NCBI GenBank assembly: GCA_963755755.1
Contig: CAVWLJ010000011.1
Location: 124,001 to 188,000, forward strand
Origin: DATKNA01 sp963755755
GTDB lineage: Bacteria; Actinomycetota; Actinomycetes; Actinomycetales; Kineosporiaceae
Direction: 5' to 3'
Length of the DNA: 64,000 nucleotides
Part shown: piece by piece, positions 27,225 through 35,543 of the stretch
How positions within the stretch are numbered: position 1 is the stretch's first letter
Layout: every line of letters begins with the position of its first letter
Notes under the pieces: generated by a model
Database searches by the model: none
What the model was told of the DNA's origin: nothing
The model's input: only the letters and a program-made list of their open reading frames with translations
Program-made: the position numbers and the translations under genes

Positions 27225-28439
27225 GTGCTCCGCTCCCTCTTCTCGGGCATCACGGGTCTGCGTCAGCACCAGACGCTCATGGACGTGGTGTCCAACAACA
27301 TCTCGAACGTCAACACGACGGGCTACAAGAGCAGCTCCGTCGTCTTCGAGGACACGCTCAGCCAGATGGTGCGACCGGCGTCCTCACCGGCGAACGGCCT
27401 CGGCGGGGTCAACCCCGAGCAGGTCGGCCTCGGCGTCCAGCTCGCCTCGATCAGCACCAACTTCGGCCAGGGCTCGGCCCAGAACACCGGCCGCGCCACC
27501 GACCTCATGATCCAGGGTGACGGCTTCTTCGTGCTCCAGAACGGCCAGAACCAGGTCTACAGCCGGGCCGGGTCGTTCACCTTCGACAGCACCGGCACCC
27601 TGGTCAACCCCGAGGGCTTCCGCGTCCAGGGCTGGACGGCCACCAACGGCGTGCTCAACACCAACGCCACGCCCGGCGACATCAGCGTGCCGACGAGCAC
27701 GCTGATCCCGCCGAAGGAGTCGACCTCCGTGGTGCTCTCCGGCAACATCCCGCCGAACGCCGACCCGACCACCGACCCGACCCTCACGCTCGGCGCCACC
27801 GTGTACGACGGCGCCGGCGTCGCCTACCCGCTGACGATCACCCTCACGCCGGACGGCGCGGGCGCCTACGACGTGACCGTCACCGACCCGAGCAGCAAGA
27901 TCACCGATGGTGGACCGGTGAACCTCACCTGGGACCCGAACACCGGCCAGCCGACGACGACCCCGGTCGCGGACAGCCTGACGATGCCGGACTCCACGAC
28001 GGTGAACCTCGACCTGAGCAAGATCATCCGGGTGGGCGGCCCGCGGACGCTCAACGTCGAGAGCTCGGACGGCTACGCGGCCGGCAGCCTGCAGGGCTTC
28101 CAGATCGGCAAGGACGGCTCGATCACCGGCTCGTTCAGCAACGGCCAGAAGCTGGTGCTGGGCATGGTCGCGCTCGCCGCATTCAACAACCCGATGGGCC
28201 TGGAGAAGGCCGGCGACAGCGCGTTCGCGGCGACGACCAACTCCGGACCCGTGCAGATCACCACCCCCGGCGGGGGTGGCGTCGGGACGATCCTCGGCGG
28301 GTCGCTCGAGATGAGCAACGTCGACCTCGCCCAGGAGTTCACCAACCTGATCATCGCGCAGCGCGGGTTCCAGGCGAACTCACGCGTGATCACGACGTCC
28401 GACCAGATCCTGCAGGACCTCGTCGACATCAAGCGCTGA
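27225..28439 (+). CDS. flgE: Flagellar hook protein FlgE
   Basis: 404 residues, intact. N-terminal MLRSLFSGITGLRQHQTLMD, VVSNNISNVNTTGYKSSSVV; DLMIQGDGFFVLQNG and QVYSRAGSFTFDSTGTLVN; C-terminal GSLEMSNVDLAQEFTNLIIA, QRGFQANSRVITTSDQILQD. These are hook rather than distal-rod features. GTG at 27225 after CAGGAGAA. Confidence 0.94.
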   Translation: MLRSLFSGITGLRQHQTLMDVVSNNISNVNTTGYKSSSVVFEDTLSQMVRPASSPANGLGGVNPEQVGLGVQLASISTNFGQGSAQNTGRATDLMIQGDGFFVLQNGQNQVYSRAGSFTFDSTGTLVNPEGFRVQGWTATNGVLNTNATPGDISVPTSTLIPPKESTSVVLSGNIPPNADPTTDPTLTLGATVYDGAGVAYPLTITLTPDGAGAYDVTVTDPSSKITDGGPVNLTWDPNTGQPTTTPVADSLTMPDSTTVNLDLSKIIRVGGPRTLNVESSDGYAAGSLQGFQIGKDGSITGSFSNGQKLVLGMVALAAFNNPMGLEKAGDSAFAATTNSGPVQITTPGGGGVGTILGGSLEMSNVDLAQEFTNLIIAQRGFQANSRVITTSDQILQDLVDIKR

Positions 28440-28465
28440 CGGCGCCGGCGGGGTCTCCTCCGGCC

Positions 28466-28502
28466 GCTGTGCACTGAGTCACCTCCCGACTCAGTGCACA
28501 GC
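28466..28502 (+). terminator. Hairpin after flgE with CTGTGCACTGAGTC arms
   Basis: Perfect 15-bp arms (28466-28480, 28488-28502), 7-base loop. It separates flgE from the flbD promoter. The hairpin is flanked by direct repeats GCGCCGGCGGG (28442-28452 and 28501-28511), and a close relative occurs at 46925-46969. Confidence 0.65.
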
Positions 28503-28674
28503 GCCGGCGGGACACCCCGCCGCCCGCTGCCTCGCGACCGATATGGCCGGATCGCCGTCGCCGTGCGCCGACGTGCCGGGTCACGCGTCGACGTGCGTCC
28601 GCACGTGCCGGGTGCACCGTCGCCGTCGCCCTGCGCCGAGGTGTCGTGTCGCGCCCGTCGTGCGGCGCCGCTCC

Positions 28675-28701
28675 TCAACATGACCGGCCGGGTGCCGACC
28701 A
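28675..28701 (+). promoter_or_regulatory. FliA-type promoter of flbD-motA-motB-fliL
   Basis: TCAA (28675-28678), 15 bases, GCCGACCA (28694-28701). Start expected near 28708, leaving a leader of about 72 bases. Confidence 0.7.
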
Positions 28702-28733
28702 GACCAGCGGCGCGGATGAACCCGGTCGGCCCA

Positions 28734-28774
28734 CGCGGTCCACGGACGGACCAGCGGGCCCTCTCCCAAGGACG
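28734..28774 (+). promoter_or_regulatory. Two candidate CsrA sites in the flbD-mot leader
   Basis: Site 1: GGTCC-ACGGAC-GGACC (28737-28752), extended to 8 bp with a bulged A; the loop and the flanking CCACGGACGG are the same as in fliC. Site 2: CAAGGACG (28767-28774) overlaps the Shine-Dalgarno, six bases before the ATG. The layout copies that of the flagellin leader. Confidence 0.6.
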
Positions 28775-28779
28775 GACAC

Positions 28780-29100
28780 ATGATCATCCTCAACCGCCTC
28801 GGCGGGCAGCAGGTGGCCGTCAACCCTGACTTGATCGAGCGGGCGGAGCCGACGCCGGACACCGTCATCACCATGGTCGACGGGCACAAGATCCTCGTCT
28901 CGGAGTCGATCGACGAGGTGGTCGCCGCCGTCCGGGCCTGGCGCGCGTCCGTCGCGGCCGAGGCCTACGGGCTGACCCATGCGGGTGGCGGCGGGGACGT
29001 CGACCGGGCCACGGAGCTCTCCTCCGACGACATCGCCGCGCACAGCGCCCTCGGGGCCTCACTCGCACGGGTGCTGCGGATGCCGCAGCGGGAGGAGTGA
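28780..29100 (+). CDS. flbD: FlbD-family protein
   Basis: 106 residues; the first 60 match the small FlbD family (MIILNRLGGQQVAVNPDLIE, DTVITMVDGHKILVSESIDE). The family typically precedes motA in Gram-positive and spirochaete flagellar operons; its biochemical role is not established. The C-terminal ~45 residues extend beyond the usual length. Confidence 0.85.
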   Translation: MIILNRLGGQQVAVNPDLIERAEPTPDTVITMVDGHKILVSESIDEVVAAVRAWRASVAAEAYGLTHAGGGGDVDRATELSSDDIAAHSALGASLARVLRMPQREE

Positions 29101-29103
29101 CGG

Positions 29104-29877
29104 GTGGACCCGGCAGCGATCGTCGGTGTCCTCCTGGGGTTCGTCGCCGTCTTCGGCACGCAGATCCTCGAGGGCGGCAGCCCGACCTCGATCCTCCTCG
29201 TCCCGCCGCTGTTCCTGATCTTCGTGGGGTCGGCGGGGGCGTCCCTGGCCTCCAACACGTTCCCCGGGATGATGGCCGGGATCAAGTGGCTGGTCTACGC
29301 CATGACGGCCAAGAAGTCCGACCCCGAGACCGTGGTCGAGCCGCTGGTCAAGCTCGCCGAGCGCGCCCGGCGTGAGGGCCTGCTGGCCCTGGAGTCGGAG
29401 ATGGAGAAGGTCGACGACCCCTTCATGAAGAAGGGCCTGCAGATGGCGGTCGACGGGACCGATCCCGACGACCTCTACGAGATCCTCTCCGCCGAGGTGC
29501 GGGCCAAGAAGGCGTCGGCCAAGGTCGGGGCGAGCTTCTGGACGGACGCCGGCGGCTACTCGCCCACGATCGGCATCATCGGCACCGTCGTCGGCCTCGT
29601 CCACGTGCTCGAGAACCTCTCCGACCCGAGCAAGCTCGGTCACCTCATCGCCGGCGCGTTCGTCGCGACGCTCTGGGGCGTCATGAGCGCCAACATCATG
29701 TTCCTGCCGTTCGGCAAGCGGATCAACGCCATCGCGGCGGGCGAGGCCGCGCGGATGGAGCTGGTCATCGAAGGCGTCCTCGCCATCCAGGCCGGCGCCA
29801 ACCCGCGCGTGGTCGCGACCAAGCTCCGGTCGAAGATGCAGCCGCCCGGCCCGGGCTCCGCCAAGGAGGCCGCGTGA
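29104..29877 (+). CDS. motA: Flagellar motor stator protein MotA
   Basis: 257 residues with four membrane segments: GVLLGFVAVFGTQILEGG, ILLVPPLFLIFVGSAGASLA, and the C-terminal pair with conserved prolines in GGYSPTIGIIGTVVGLVHVL and GAFVATLWGVMSANIMFLPF. The cytoplasmic loop carries the FliG-contacting charged part (KLAERARREGLLALESEMEK). Proton-type stator by family resemblance. Confidence 0.93.
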   Translation: MDPAAIVGVLLGFVAVFGTQILEGGSPTSILLVPPLFLIFVGSAGASLASNTFPGMMAGIKWLVYAMTAKKSDPETVVEPLVKLAERARREGLLALESEMEKVDDPFMKKGLQMAVDGTDPDDLYEILSAEVRAKKASAKVGASFWTDAGGYSPTIGIIGTVVGLVHVLENLSDPSKLGHLIAGAFVATLWGVMSANIMFLPFGKRINAIAAGEAARMELVIEGVLAIQAGANPRVVATKLRSKMQPPGPGSAKEAA

Positions 29878-30810
29878 GCGCCGCCCGGCCCGGTCGCGGC
29901 CACGGCCGACGCGGCGGGCACGAGGAGGAGCCCGAGGAGCACGAGAACCACGAGCGCTGGCTGGTCAGCTACGCCGACATGATGACGCTGCTCATGGTCC
30001 TGTTCATCGTCATGTTCGCGATCAGCTCGATCAACCAGGGCAAGTTCAACCAGCTCAAGGAGGGTCTGCAGCGGGGCTTCGGCGCCCCGCAGACCATGCT
30101 CGCCGGCGGCCTCGACATCCTCGACTCCGGCGGCGCGGTGGCGCCGGACGCCCCGACCACCGACGGGCAGACCGAGGGCGGCTCCGGCGGCACCGACGTC
30201 TCCTCCTGGAAGCCCGCGAGCGCCCAGGAGCTCAACCGGGTGGCGGGGCTCGCGAGCGCCACGACCCAGGCTCAGGTCAAGCAGGAGGTCACGAACCTCA
30301 AGAAGGCCGAGGAGGCCCTCAAGCGGGCGCTGGCGAGGGCCGGCGTCGCGAACGGGGCCACGTTCCGGTTCGACGAGCGCGGCCTGGTGGTCACGATCGC
30401 GACCGACAAGGTGCTCTTCCAGAGCGGCAGCGCCGAGCTGCGCCCGCAGGGCCGGCACATCCTCGACGCGCTCGAGCCCACGCTCGCCACGCTGCCGAAC
30501 CAGCTGAGCGTGGACGGCCACACGAACTGGCTGCCGATCTCCAGCGCACGGTTCCCGTCCAACTGGGAGCTGTCGACGGACCGGGCCACCGGCGTCCTGC
30601 GCTACCTCGCCGGGCGGGGCATCCCGGCCACCCGGATGTCCGCGACGGGCTACGCGGACACCCGCCCGCTGCTGCCCCGCGACGGATCCGCGGGCGGTCG
30701 TGGTGAACCGGCGGGTCGAGATCGTCGTCCTGGCCGCCGTGGACGACGCGCAGGGCCGGGCGGTGCAGCAGCTGGGCAACGACGACACCGCCTCGGGGGG
30801 CCGGCGGTGA
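29874..30810 (+). CDS. motB: Flagellar motor stator protein MotB
   Basis: One membrane segment near the N-terminus with the ion-binding Asp35 in LVSYADMMTLLMVLFIVMFA, a plug/linker, and a C-terminal OmpA-like peptidoglycan-binding domain (ELRPQGRHILDALEPTLATL, SVDGHTNWLPI, NWELSTDRATGVLRYLAGRG). The frame shifts near 30685; dropping one G gives PRDDPRAVVVNRRVEIVVLA and TGA at 30810. GTGA overlaps on both sides. Confidence 0.92.
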
Positions 30811-31322
30811 GTGAGACGACGACGAGCAGGACGGCACGGAACCTGCCCAACGGGAAAGAGAGCACAGTGGCGGACAAGGGCACCGACAAGGGCAAGGACG
30901 ACGACGCGCCGAAGGGCAAGCGCGGCGGCAAGCTCAAGCTGATCATCGGAGCCGTGGCCCTGCTGGCGCTGCTCGGCGGGGTCTACCAGTTCGTCCTCGC
31001 ACCCAAGGGAGCCAAGGCCGCGGCGCCGCCGAAGCCGACGCCGGGCGCGGTGGTCAAGCTCGACTCCATCACGGTGAACCTGGCCGGCGGGCACTTCCTC
31101 AAGCTCGGCCTCTCGCTGCAGGCCAGCGCGGACGCCGGTGAGGACGTCTCGGGCGCCAAGGCGCTGGACGCCGCGATCGAGGAGTTCAGCGGCAAGAGCG
31201 TCAGCGAGCTGTCGACCAGGCCCGGCCGGGACAAGGCGAAGGCGCTGCTGGTCAAGACCGTGTCGGGCCTCTACGAGGGCAAGGTCTACGACGTCTACTT
31301 CACCGACTTCGTCATGCAGTAG
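30807..31322 (+). CDS. fliL: Flagellar basal body-associated protein FliL
   Basis: 171 residues: a charged N-terminal tail (KGTDKGKDDDAPKGKRGGKL), one membrane segment (LIIGAVALLALLGGVYQFVL) and an external domain ending with the family's VYDVYFTDFVMQ. GTG at 30807 overlaps motB; a GTG at 30870 would shorten it. FliL steadies the stators. Confidence 0.88.
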   Translation: MSETTTSRTARNLPNGKESTVADKGTDKGKDDDAPKGKRGGKLKLIIGAVALLALLGGVYQFVLAPKGAKAAAPPKPTPGAVVKLDSITVNLAGGHFLKLGLSLQASADAGEDVSGAKALDAAIEEFSGKSVSELSTRPGRDKAKALLVKTVSGLYEGKVYDVYFTDFVMQ

Positions 31323-31416
31323 CCCTCCCCTCGCGCTGATCATGCAATCCCCGTTGATCTGTAGGCGGGCGGCCACAGATCAACGCGGATTGCATGATCA
31401 GCGCGGGAGGGGGGCT
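31321..31416. repeat. Long imperfect hairpin between fliL and fliM
   Basis: Arms of roughly 40 bases face each other: 31323-31362 and 31373-31414. Exact inner matches include TGATCATGCAATCC / GGATTGCATGATCA and GTTGATCTGT / ACAGATCAAC; the loop is about 10 bases. It begins at the fliL stop and ends next to the fliM promoter. Terminator is the simple reading, but it is much longer than the others here and could be a small mobile hairpin. Confidence 0.7.
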
Positions 31417-31443
31417 CAAGGACGGGGGGCCGGCGCCCGATGC
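31416..31443 (+). promoter_or_regulatory. FliA-type promoter of fliM
   Basis: TCAA (31416-31419), 16 bases, CCCGATGC (31436-31443), or GCCCGATG with N15. The start point falls at about 31450, next to a GTG at 31451. Confidence 0.5.
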
Positions 31444-31450
31444 CTGCTGC

Positions 31451-32363
31451 GTGGGGTACTCCGATCAGGCGACGGCCTTCTCTCGACGCCGCGGTGAGCC
31501 GCGCACGTACGACTTCCGTCGGCCGGTCCGGCTCGCCCGCGACCAGGCGCACCTGCTGCGCATCGCCATGGAGACGTTCGGGCGGCAGTCCTCCACCGTC
31601 CTCACGACCAGCCTGCGCGTCGTCTGCACGCTCGGCTCCCCGGTTCATCGAGGAGCTGAGCTACGACCAGTACGTCACGGCCCTGCCCGAGACGGCGGTG
31701 TGCGCCGTCGTCGGCCTGGAGCCGTGGTCGGGCCGCTCGCTGCTCACCTTCGAGGCCCCGACGCTGCTCCAGATCGTCGACCACCTGCTCGGCGGCCCCG
31801 GTGCCGAGGAACAGCCCGACCGCCCCCTCACCGACATCGAGCAGGCGCTCCTGCGGCACCTGCTCACCCGGATGCTCCGCGAGCTGTCGTACGCGCTGGA
31901 GCCGCTGGGGCCGGTGCACCCGGAGCTGGCGGGCCTGGAGTCCAACCCGAGCTTCGTGCAGGCAGCGGCGCCGACGGACCCCGTCGTCGTCGCCCGCATG
32001 GAGCTCGTGGTCGGCGAGCGCACCACCCCGGCGTCCCTCTGCATCCCGTACGCCACCCTCGAACCCGTGCTGGAGCGGCTGAGCCGCGCCCAGGACGACG
32101 AGGCCCGGCTGCTGGCCCGCCGGCAGGCGGCCGAGCGCACGCAGCGGCGGCTCACGGACGTCGAGGTCGACGTCGCCGTGCGGTTCCGCCCGCTGCGCAT
32201 GGCGTCCGCGGCCATCGCCCGGCTCTCCGTCGGCGACGTCGTCCCGCTGGAGCACCGGACGACGGCCCCGCTCGCCGTCACCTCCGCCGCGACGACCTTC
32301 GCCCACGCCGTCCCCGGGACGTCGGGCCGCAAGCTCGCCGTCCTCATCGTGCCCAACCCGTGA
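31451..32363 (+). CDS. fliM: Flagellar motor switch protein FliM
   Basis: The body is a FliM: RTYDFRRPVRLARDQAHLLR near the start, ELSYDQYVTALPETAVCAVV, LLTFEAPTLLQIVDHLLGG, ELVVGERTTPASLCIPYATL, C-terminal SpoA domain VGDVVPLEHRTTAPLAVTSA. The first 60 residues are in another frame from the rest; the change is near 31635. No good N-terminal CheY-binding EIDxLL motif is visible. The start is uncertain: GTG 31451 would be leaderless from the predicted promoter; ATG 31394 would lie upstream of it, inside the hairpin. Confidence 0.85.
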
Positions 32364-32397
32364 CCGCCCGCAGCGCAACCAGAGCCGAGGACCGCAG

Positions 32398-33174
32398 ATG
32401 ACCTTCTCCGCCTCTCCCCTCGTCCCCGGTGCCGGCGCCGAGACCGACGCCGAGGCCTGGCGCCGCACCGCCGAGCTCGTCGTGGCCGCGGTCTCCCAGG
32501 CGGCCGCGCAGATCCCCAGCGCCGCGCCGCTCGCGGTCGCCGCACCGCTCCCGGACGCCACCGGCGTCGAGCTGCCGTCCGGCACCGCCCTGACCGCCTA
32601 CCTCGGCGCGGGCGTCGAGGGCAAGGTCCTCCTGGTCCTCGCCGCGGACGTCGTCGACGCGCTGGCGGACACCCCGTTCGGAGCGGTCGAACCCGCCGAC
32701 GCCCTGCGACCCGCACTCGACGCCCTCGCCGCCGCGCTCGGCGGCCGGCTCGAGGGAACGCCGACGGCCATCGCGGTCGAGGACTGCCTCGAGGTGCTCG
32801 CCGGCGGCACGACCGTGCTCGTCCCGCTCGTCGCCGGGGACGTGGTGCACGCCGTCGTCGGCGTCTCCCTGGTGCCCCCCGCCGCTCCGCCGCAGCCCGC
32901 GTCGGCCGTCGCCGCCGCGCGCTCCGGGAGCTGGGGCATCGACATGCTGCGCGACGTCGAGATGGAGGTCACCTGCGAGCTCGGGCGGACCCGGATGACG
33001 GTCCGCCAGCTCCTGGCCCTCGCGCCCGGCGACGTCGTCGAACTGGACCGGCTCGCCGGTTCCCCCGCGGACCTGCTGGTCAACGGCACGCTGCTGGCCC
33101 GCGGCGAGGTCGTCGTCGTGGACGAGGCCTTCGGCCTGCGGATCACCGAGATCGTCACCCCGGACGGCCGATGA
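32398..33174 (+). CDS. fliN: Flagellar motor switch protein FliN (FliY-like, with N-terminal domain)
   Basis: 258 residues. The last ~75 are the SpoA/FliN domain (LRDVEMEVTCELGRTRMTVR, LLALAPGDVVELDRLAGSPA, DLLVNGTLLARGEVVVVDEA, FGLRITEIV). The preceding ~170 residues resemble a CheC/CheX-type fold as in FliY (GTALTAYLGAGVEGKVLLVL, ALDALAAALGGRLEGTP), but CheC phosphatase motifs are not obvious. C-ring component with FliM and FliG. Confidence 0.88.
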   Translation: MTFSASPLVPGAGAETDAEAWRRTAELVVAAVSQAAAQIPSAAPLAVAAPLPDATGVELPSGTALTAYLGAGVEGKVLLVLAADVVDALADTPFGAVEPADALRPALDALAAALGGRLEGTPTAIAVEDCLEVLAGGTTVLVPLVAGDVVHAVVGVSLVPPAAPPQPASAVAAARSGSWGIDMLRDVEMEVTCELGRTRMTVRQLLALAPGDVVELDRLAGSPADLLVNGTLLARGEVVVVDEAFGLRITEIVTPDGR

Positions 33175-33202
33175 GCCTCCCCCGCGCCCCGCGGATCGGG
33201 AC

Positions 33203-33631
33203 GTGAACAGCGCCGACGACCTCGCCGTCCTGGCCCGGGTCGTCGCCTCGCTCGTCGTCGTCGTCGCGCTCGCCGTGCTCGCCGCGCGGTTCGCCCGGCG
33301 CGCCGGAGTGCGGGGCGGCGGCGCCGGGCTGCAGGTCGTCGAGCGCGCCGGACTGACCCGCGAGGCCTCCGTGGCCGTCGTCGAGGTCGCCGGGCGCGGA
33401 CTCGTCGTCGGCGTGACCCCGCACGGCGTCACGCTGCTCGCCGAGCTCGCCCCCGACGCCCTGGAGGCGCAGCGGGCCCGGGCGGCGGAGGCCGAGCCCG
33501 CGCCGCGCACCGTCCGACTCAAGACGCTCTCGACCGGGGAGCGCCCCGCCGGCACCGGCTCCGTGCTCGACCCGCGGACATGGCGGCAGGCCGTCGACGC
33601 GCTCCGCGAGCTCACGGTCCGCCGGCGATGA
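33203..33631 (+). CDS. fliO: Flagellar export gate assembly protein FliO
   Basis: 142 residues with one N-terminal membrane segment (VVASLVVVVALAVLAARFAR) and a small beta domain (LQVVERAGLTREASVAVVEV, GRGLVVGVTPHGVTLLAEL), as in FliO. ATGA overlap with fliP supports it; FliO helps assemble FliP. Confidence 0.82.
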   Translation: MNSADDLAVLARVVASLVVVVALAVLAARFARRAGVRGGGAGLQVVERAGLTREASVAVVEVAGRGLVVGVTPHGVTLLAELAPDALEAQRARAAEAEPAPRTVRLKTLSTGERPAGTGSVLDPRTWRQAVDALRELTVRRR

Positions 33632-34483
33632 GCGCCTCCCGTCGCACCCGTCTCCGCGTGGCCGGCGCCCTGATCGTCGCGTTCGCGACGCTGCCCCTGG
33701 CCGCCTCGTCCGCCGCCGCCGCGGGCGCCGCCACCTCCGTCGGTGGCCTCGTCGGCCGCGGTCGCCGCGCCCGCGGCGTCCGGGCCCAGCTCGCCCACGA
33801 AGCCGACCGGACCCAAGGCGCCCACGCAAGGGTCCGTCGAGGTGAGCGTGCCCGGCCAGCCCAGCCAGGTCGTCTCGATCATCGCCCTGATCACCGTGCT
33901 CGGGGTGGCGCCGGCGATCCTGCTGATGTGCACGGCATTCACCAAGATCGTCGTCGTGCTGTCGCTGGTCAGGAGCGCGATCGGCACCCAGTCGGTGCCG
34001 CCGAACCAGGTGCTCGTCGGGCTGGCGCTGTTCCTCTCGCTGTTCGTCATGGGGCCGACGTTCGACGCCATGCAGGCCCAGGGCGTCAAGCCCTATATGG
34101 ACGGCTCCAAGACCTCCGCGCAGGCCTTCACCGACGGCGTGAAGCCGCTGCGCAGCTTCATGCTGAAGCACACGCGGCCGGAGGAGATCGCCCTCATGAC
34201 GAAGGCGGCGAGCGCGCCGCAGCCGAAGACCGCCGACGACGTCGACCTGCGGACCCTCATCCCGGCGTTCGTGCTCTCGGAGCTGCGCGCCGCGTTCATC
34301 ATCGGCTTCGTCGTCTTCGTGCCGTTCCTCGTCGTCGACATCGTCGTCAGCGCCGTGCTCATGTCGCTCGGCATGGTCATGCTGCCGCCGTCACTCATCT
34401 CTCTGCCGTTCAAGCTCCTGCTCTTCGTCCTCGTGGACGGGTGGGCGCTCGTCGTCACGACCCTGCTGGGGAGCTACCGATGA
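33628..34483 (+). CDS. fliP: Flagellar type III export gate protein FliP
   Basis: A cleavable signal peptide (MSASRRTRLRVAGALIVAFA, TLPLAASSAAAA), then FliP proper: SIIALITVLGVAPAILLMCT, AFTKIVVVLSLVRSAIGTQS, PPNQVLVGLALFLSLFVMGP, DLRTLIPAFVLSELRAAFII and GWALVVTTLLGSY. The signal part and the rest are in different frames; change near 33745. Core of the FliPQR export channel. Confidence 0.92.
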
Positions 34484-34750
34484 ACGACCAGATCGTGCAG
34501 ATCGTCGCGGACGCGCTGCTCACCGCCACCAAGATCGCCGGGCCCGGTTCTCGTGGCGACCCTGGCGATCGGCCTGCTGCTGTCGATCGTCCAGTCCGCG
34601 ACGCAGGTCCAGGAGTCGACGCTGACGTTCCTGCCGAAGCTGTTCGCCGCGGCGCTCGTGCTCGTGCTCACCGGCGCGTGGGCGCTGCGGACGCTCGAGG
34701 GCTTCACGCACGACCTCTTCTCGCTCGTCCCCGCGCTGCTCAAGGCGTGA
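34480..34750 (+). CDS. fliQ: Flagellar type III export gate protein FliQ
   Basis: About 89 residues, two membrane segments: MNDQIVQIVADALLTATKIA and VATLAIGLLLSIVQSATQVQ, then ESTLTFLPKLFAAALVLVLT. A frame change near 34547 splits it; dropping one G gives KIAGPVLVATL. ATGA overlap with fliP. Confidence 0.9.
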
Positions 34751-34757
34751 GCCCGCG

Positions 34758-35537
34758 ATGACCGGCCTGCAGCTGGCCGTCGGCGGGCAGCTCGTCGCGG
34801 CCTTCGTGCTGGCGGTGGCACGGACGGCGGCGTTCGTCCTCGTCACCCCGCCCTTCAACACCCGCGGCATCCCCTCGCAGGCGCGGGTGGCGCTCGCACT
34901 CGCACTCGCGCTGCCGCTCACACCGGGCCTCCTGGCGGGCGCCCCCGCGCTGACCTCGGCGGACCTCGTCGTCCGGCTGCTGCTGCAGGTGGCCACCGGG
35001 CTGGCGCTCGGCTACCTCGTGATGGTCGCGGTGTCCGCCGTGCAGGCCGCCGGTGACCTCATCGACATCGTCGGCGGCTTCAACTCCTCGATCGCGCTCG
35101 ACCCGCTGACGCTCTCGCAGACGTCGGTGTTCGGCCGGCTGCACCAGTTCGTCGCCGTGACCATCCTGTTCGTCACCGACGGCCACCTCATGATCGTGCA
35201 CGGGCTCTCGCGGAGCCTGCAGGCGATGCCGGACCCCCGGATCTCGTGGCAGGCGCTCGGGGACGCCGTCGTCGCGGACGTCACGAACCTCCTGACGGCG
35301 GCCCTGCAGATCGCCGCCCCGATCATCGCCGCCATGCTCGTCGCCGACGTCTCGCTCGGGCTGCTGACCCGGGCCGCGCCCGCGCTCAACGCGTTCGCGC
35401 TCGCGTTCCCGCTCAAGATCCTCTTCTCGCTCCTGCTCGTGGGGTTCGTCGTCGCGGAGCTCCCGTCGTCCCTGCACGATCTCGTGCAGCACGCCGTCCT
35501 GGTCACCCTGCGCCTGACAGGCGCGGACGCCGGGTAG
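34758..35537 (+). CDS. fliR: Flagellar type III export gate protein FliR
   Basis: 259 residues, six or so membrane segments, intact. Motifs: AFVLVTPPFNTRGIPSQARV, LGYLVMVAVSAVQAAGDLID, SSIALDPLTLSQTSVFGRLH, LLTRAAPALNAFALAFPLKI. Completes FliP-FliQ-FliR. Confidence 0.93.
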   Translation: MTGLQLAVGGQLVAAFVLAVARTAAFVLVTPPFNTRGIPSQARVALALALALPLTPGLLAGAPALTSADLVVRLLLQVATGLALGYLVMVAVSAVQAAGDLIDIVGGFNSSIALDPLTLSQTSVFGRLHQFVAVTILFVTDGHLMIVHGLSRSLQAMPDPRISWQALGDAVVADVTNLLTAALQIAAPIIAAMLVADVSLGLLTRAAPALNAFALAFPLKILFSLLLVGFVVAELPSSLHDLVQHAVLVTLRLTGADAG

Positions 35538-35543
35538 CCCGGC

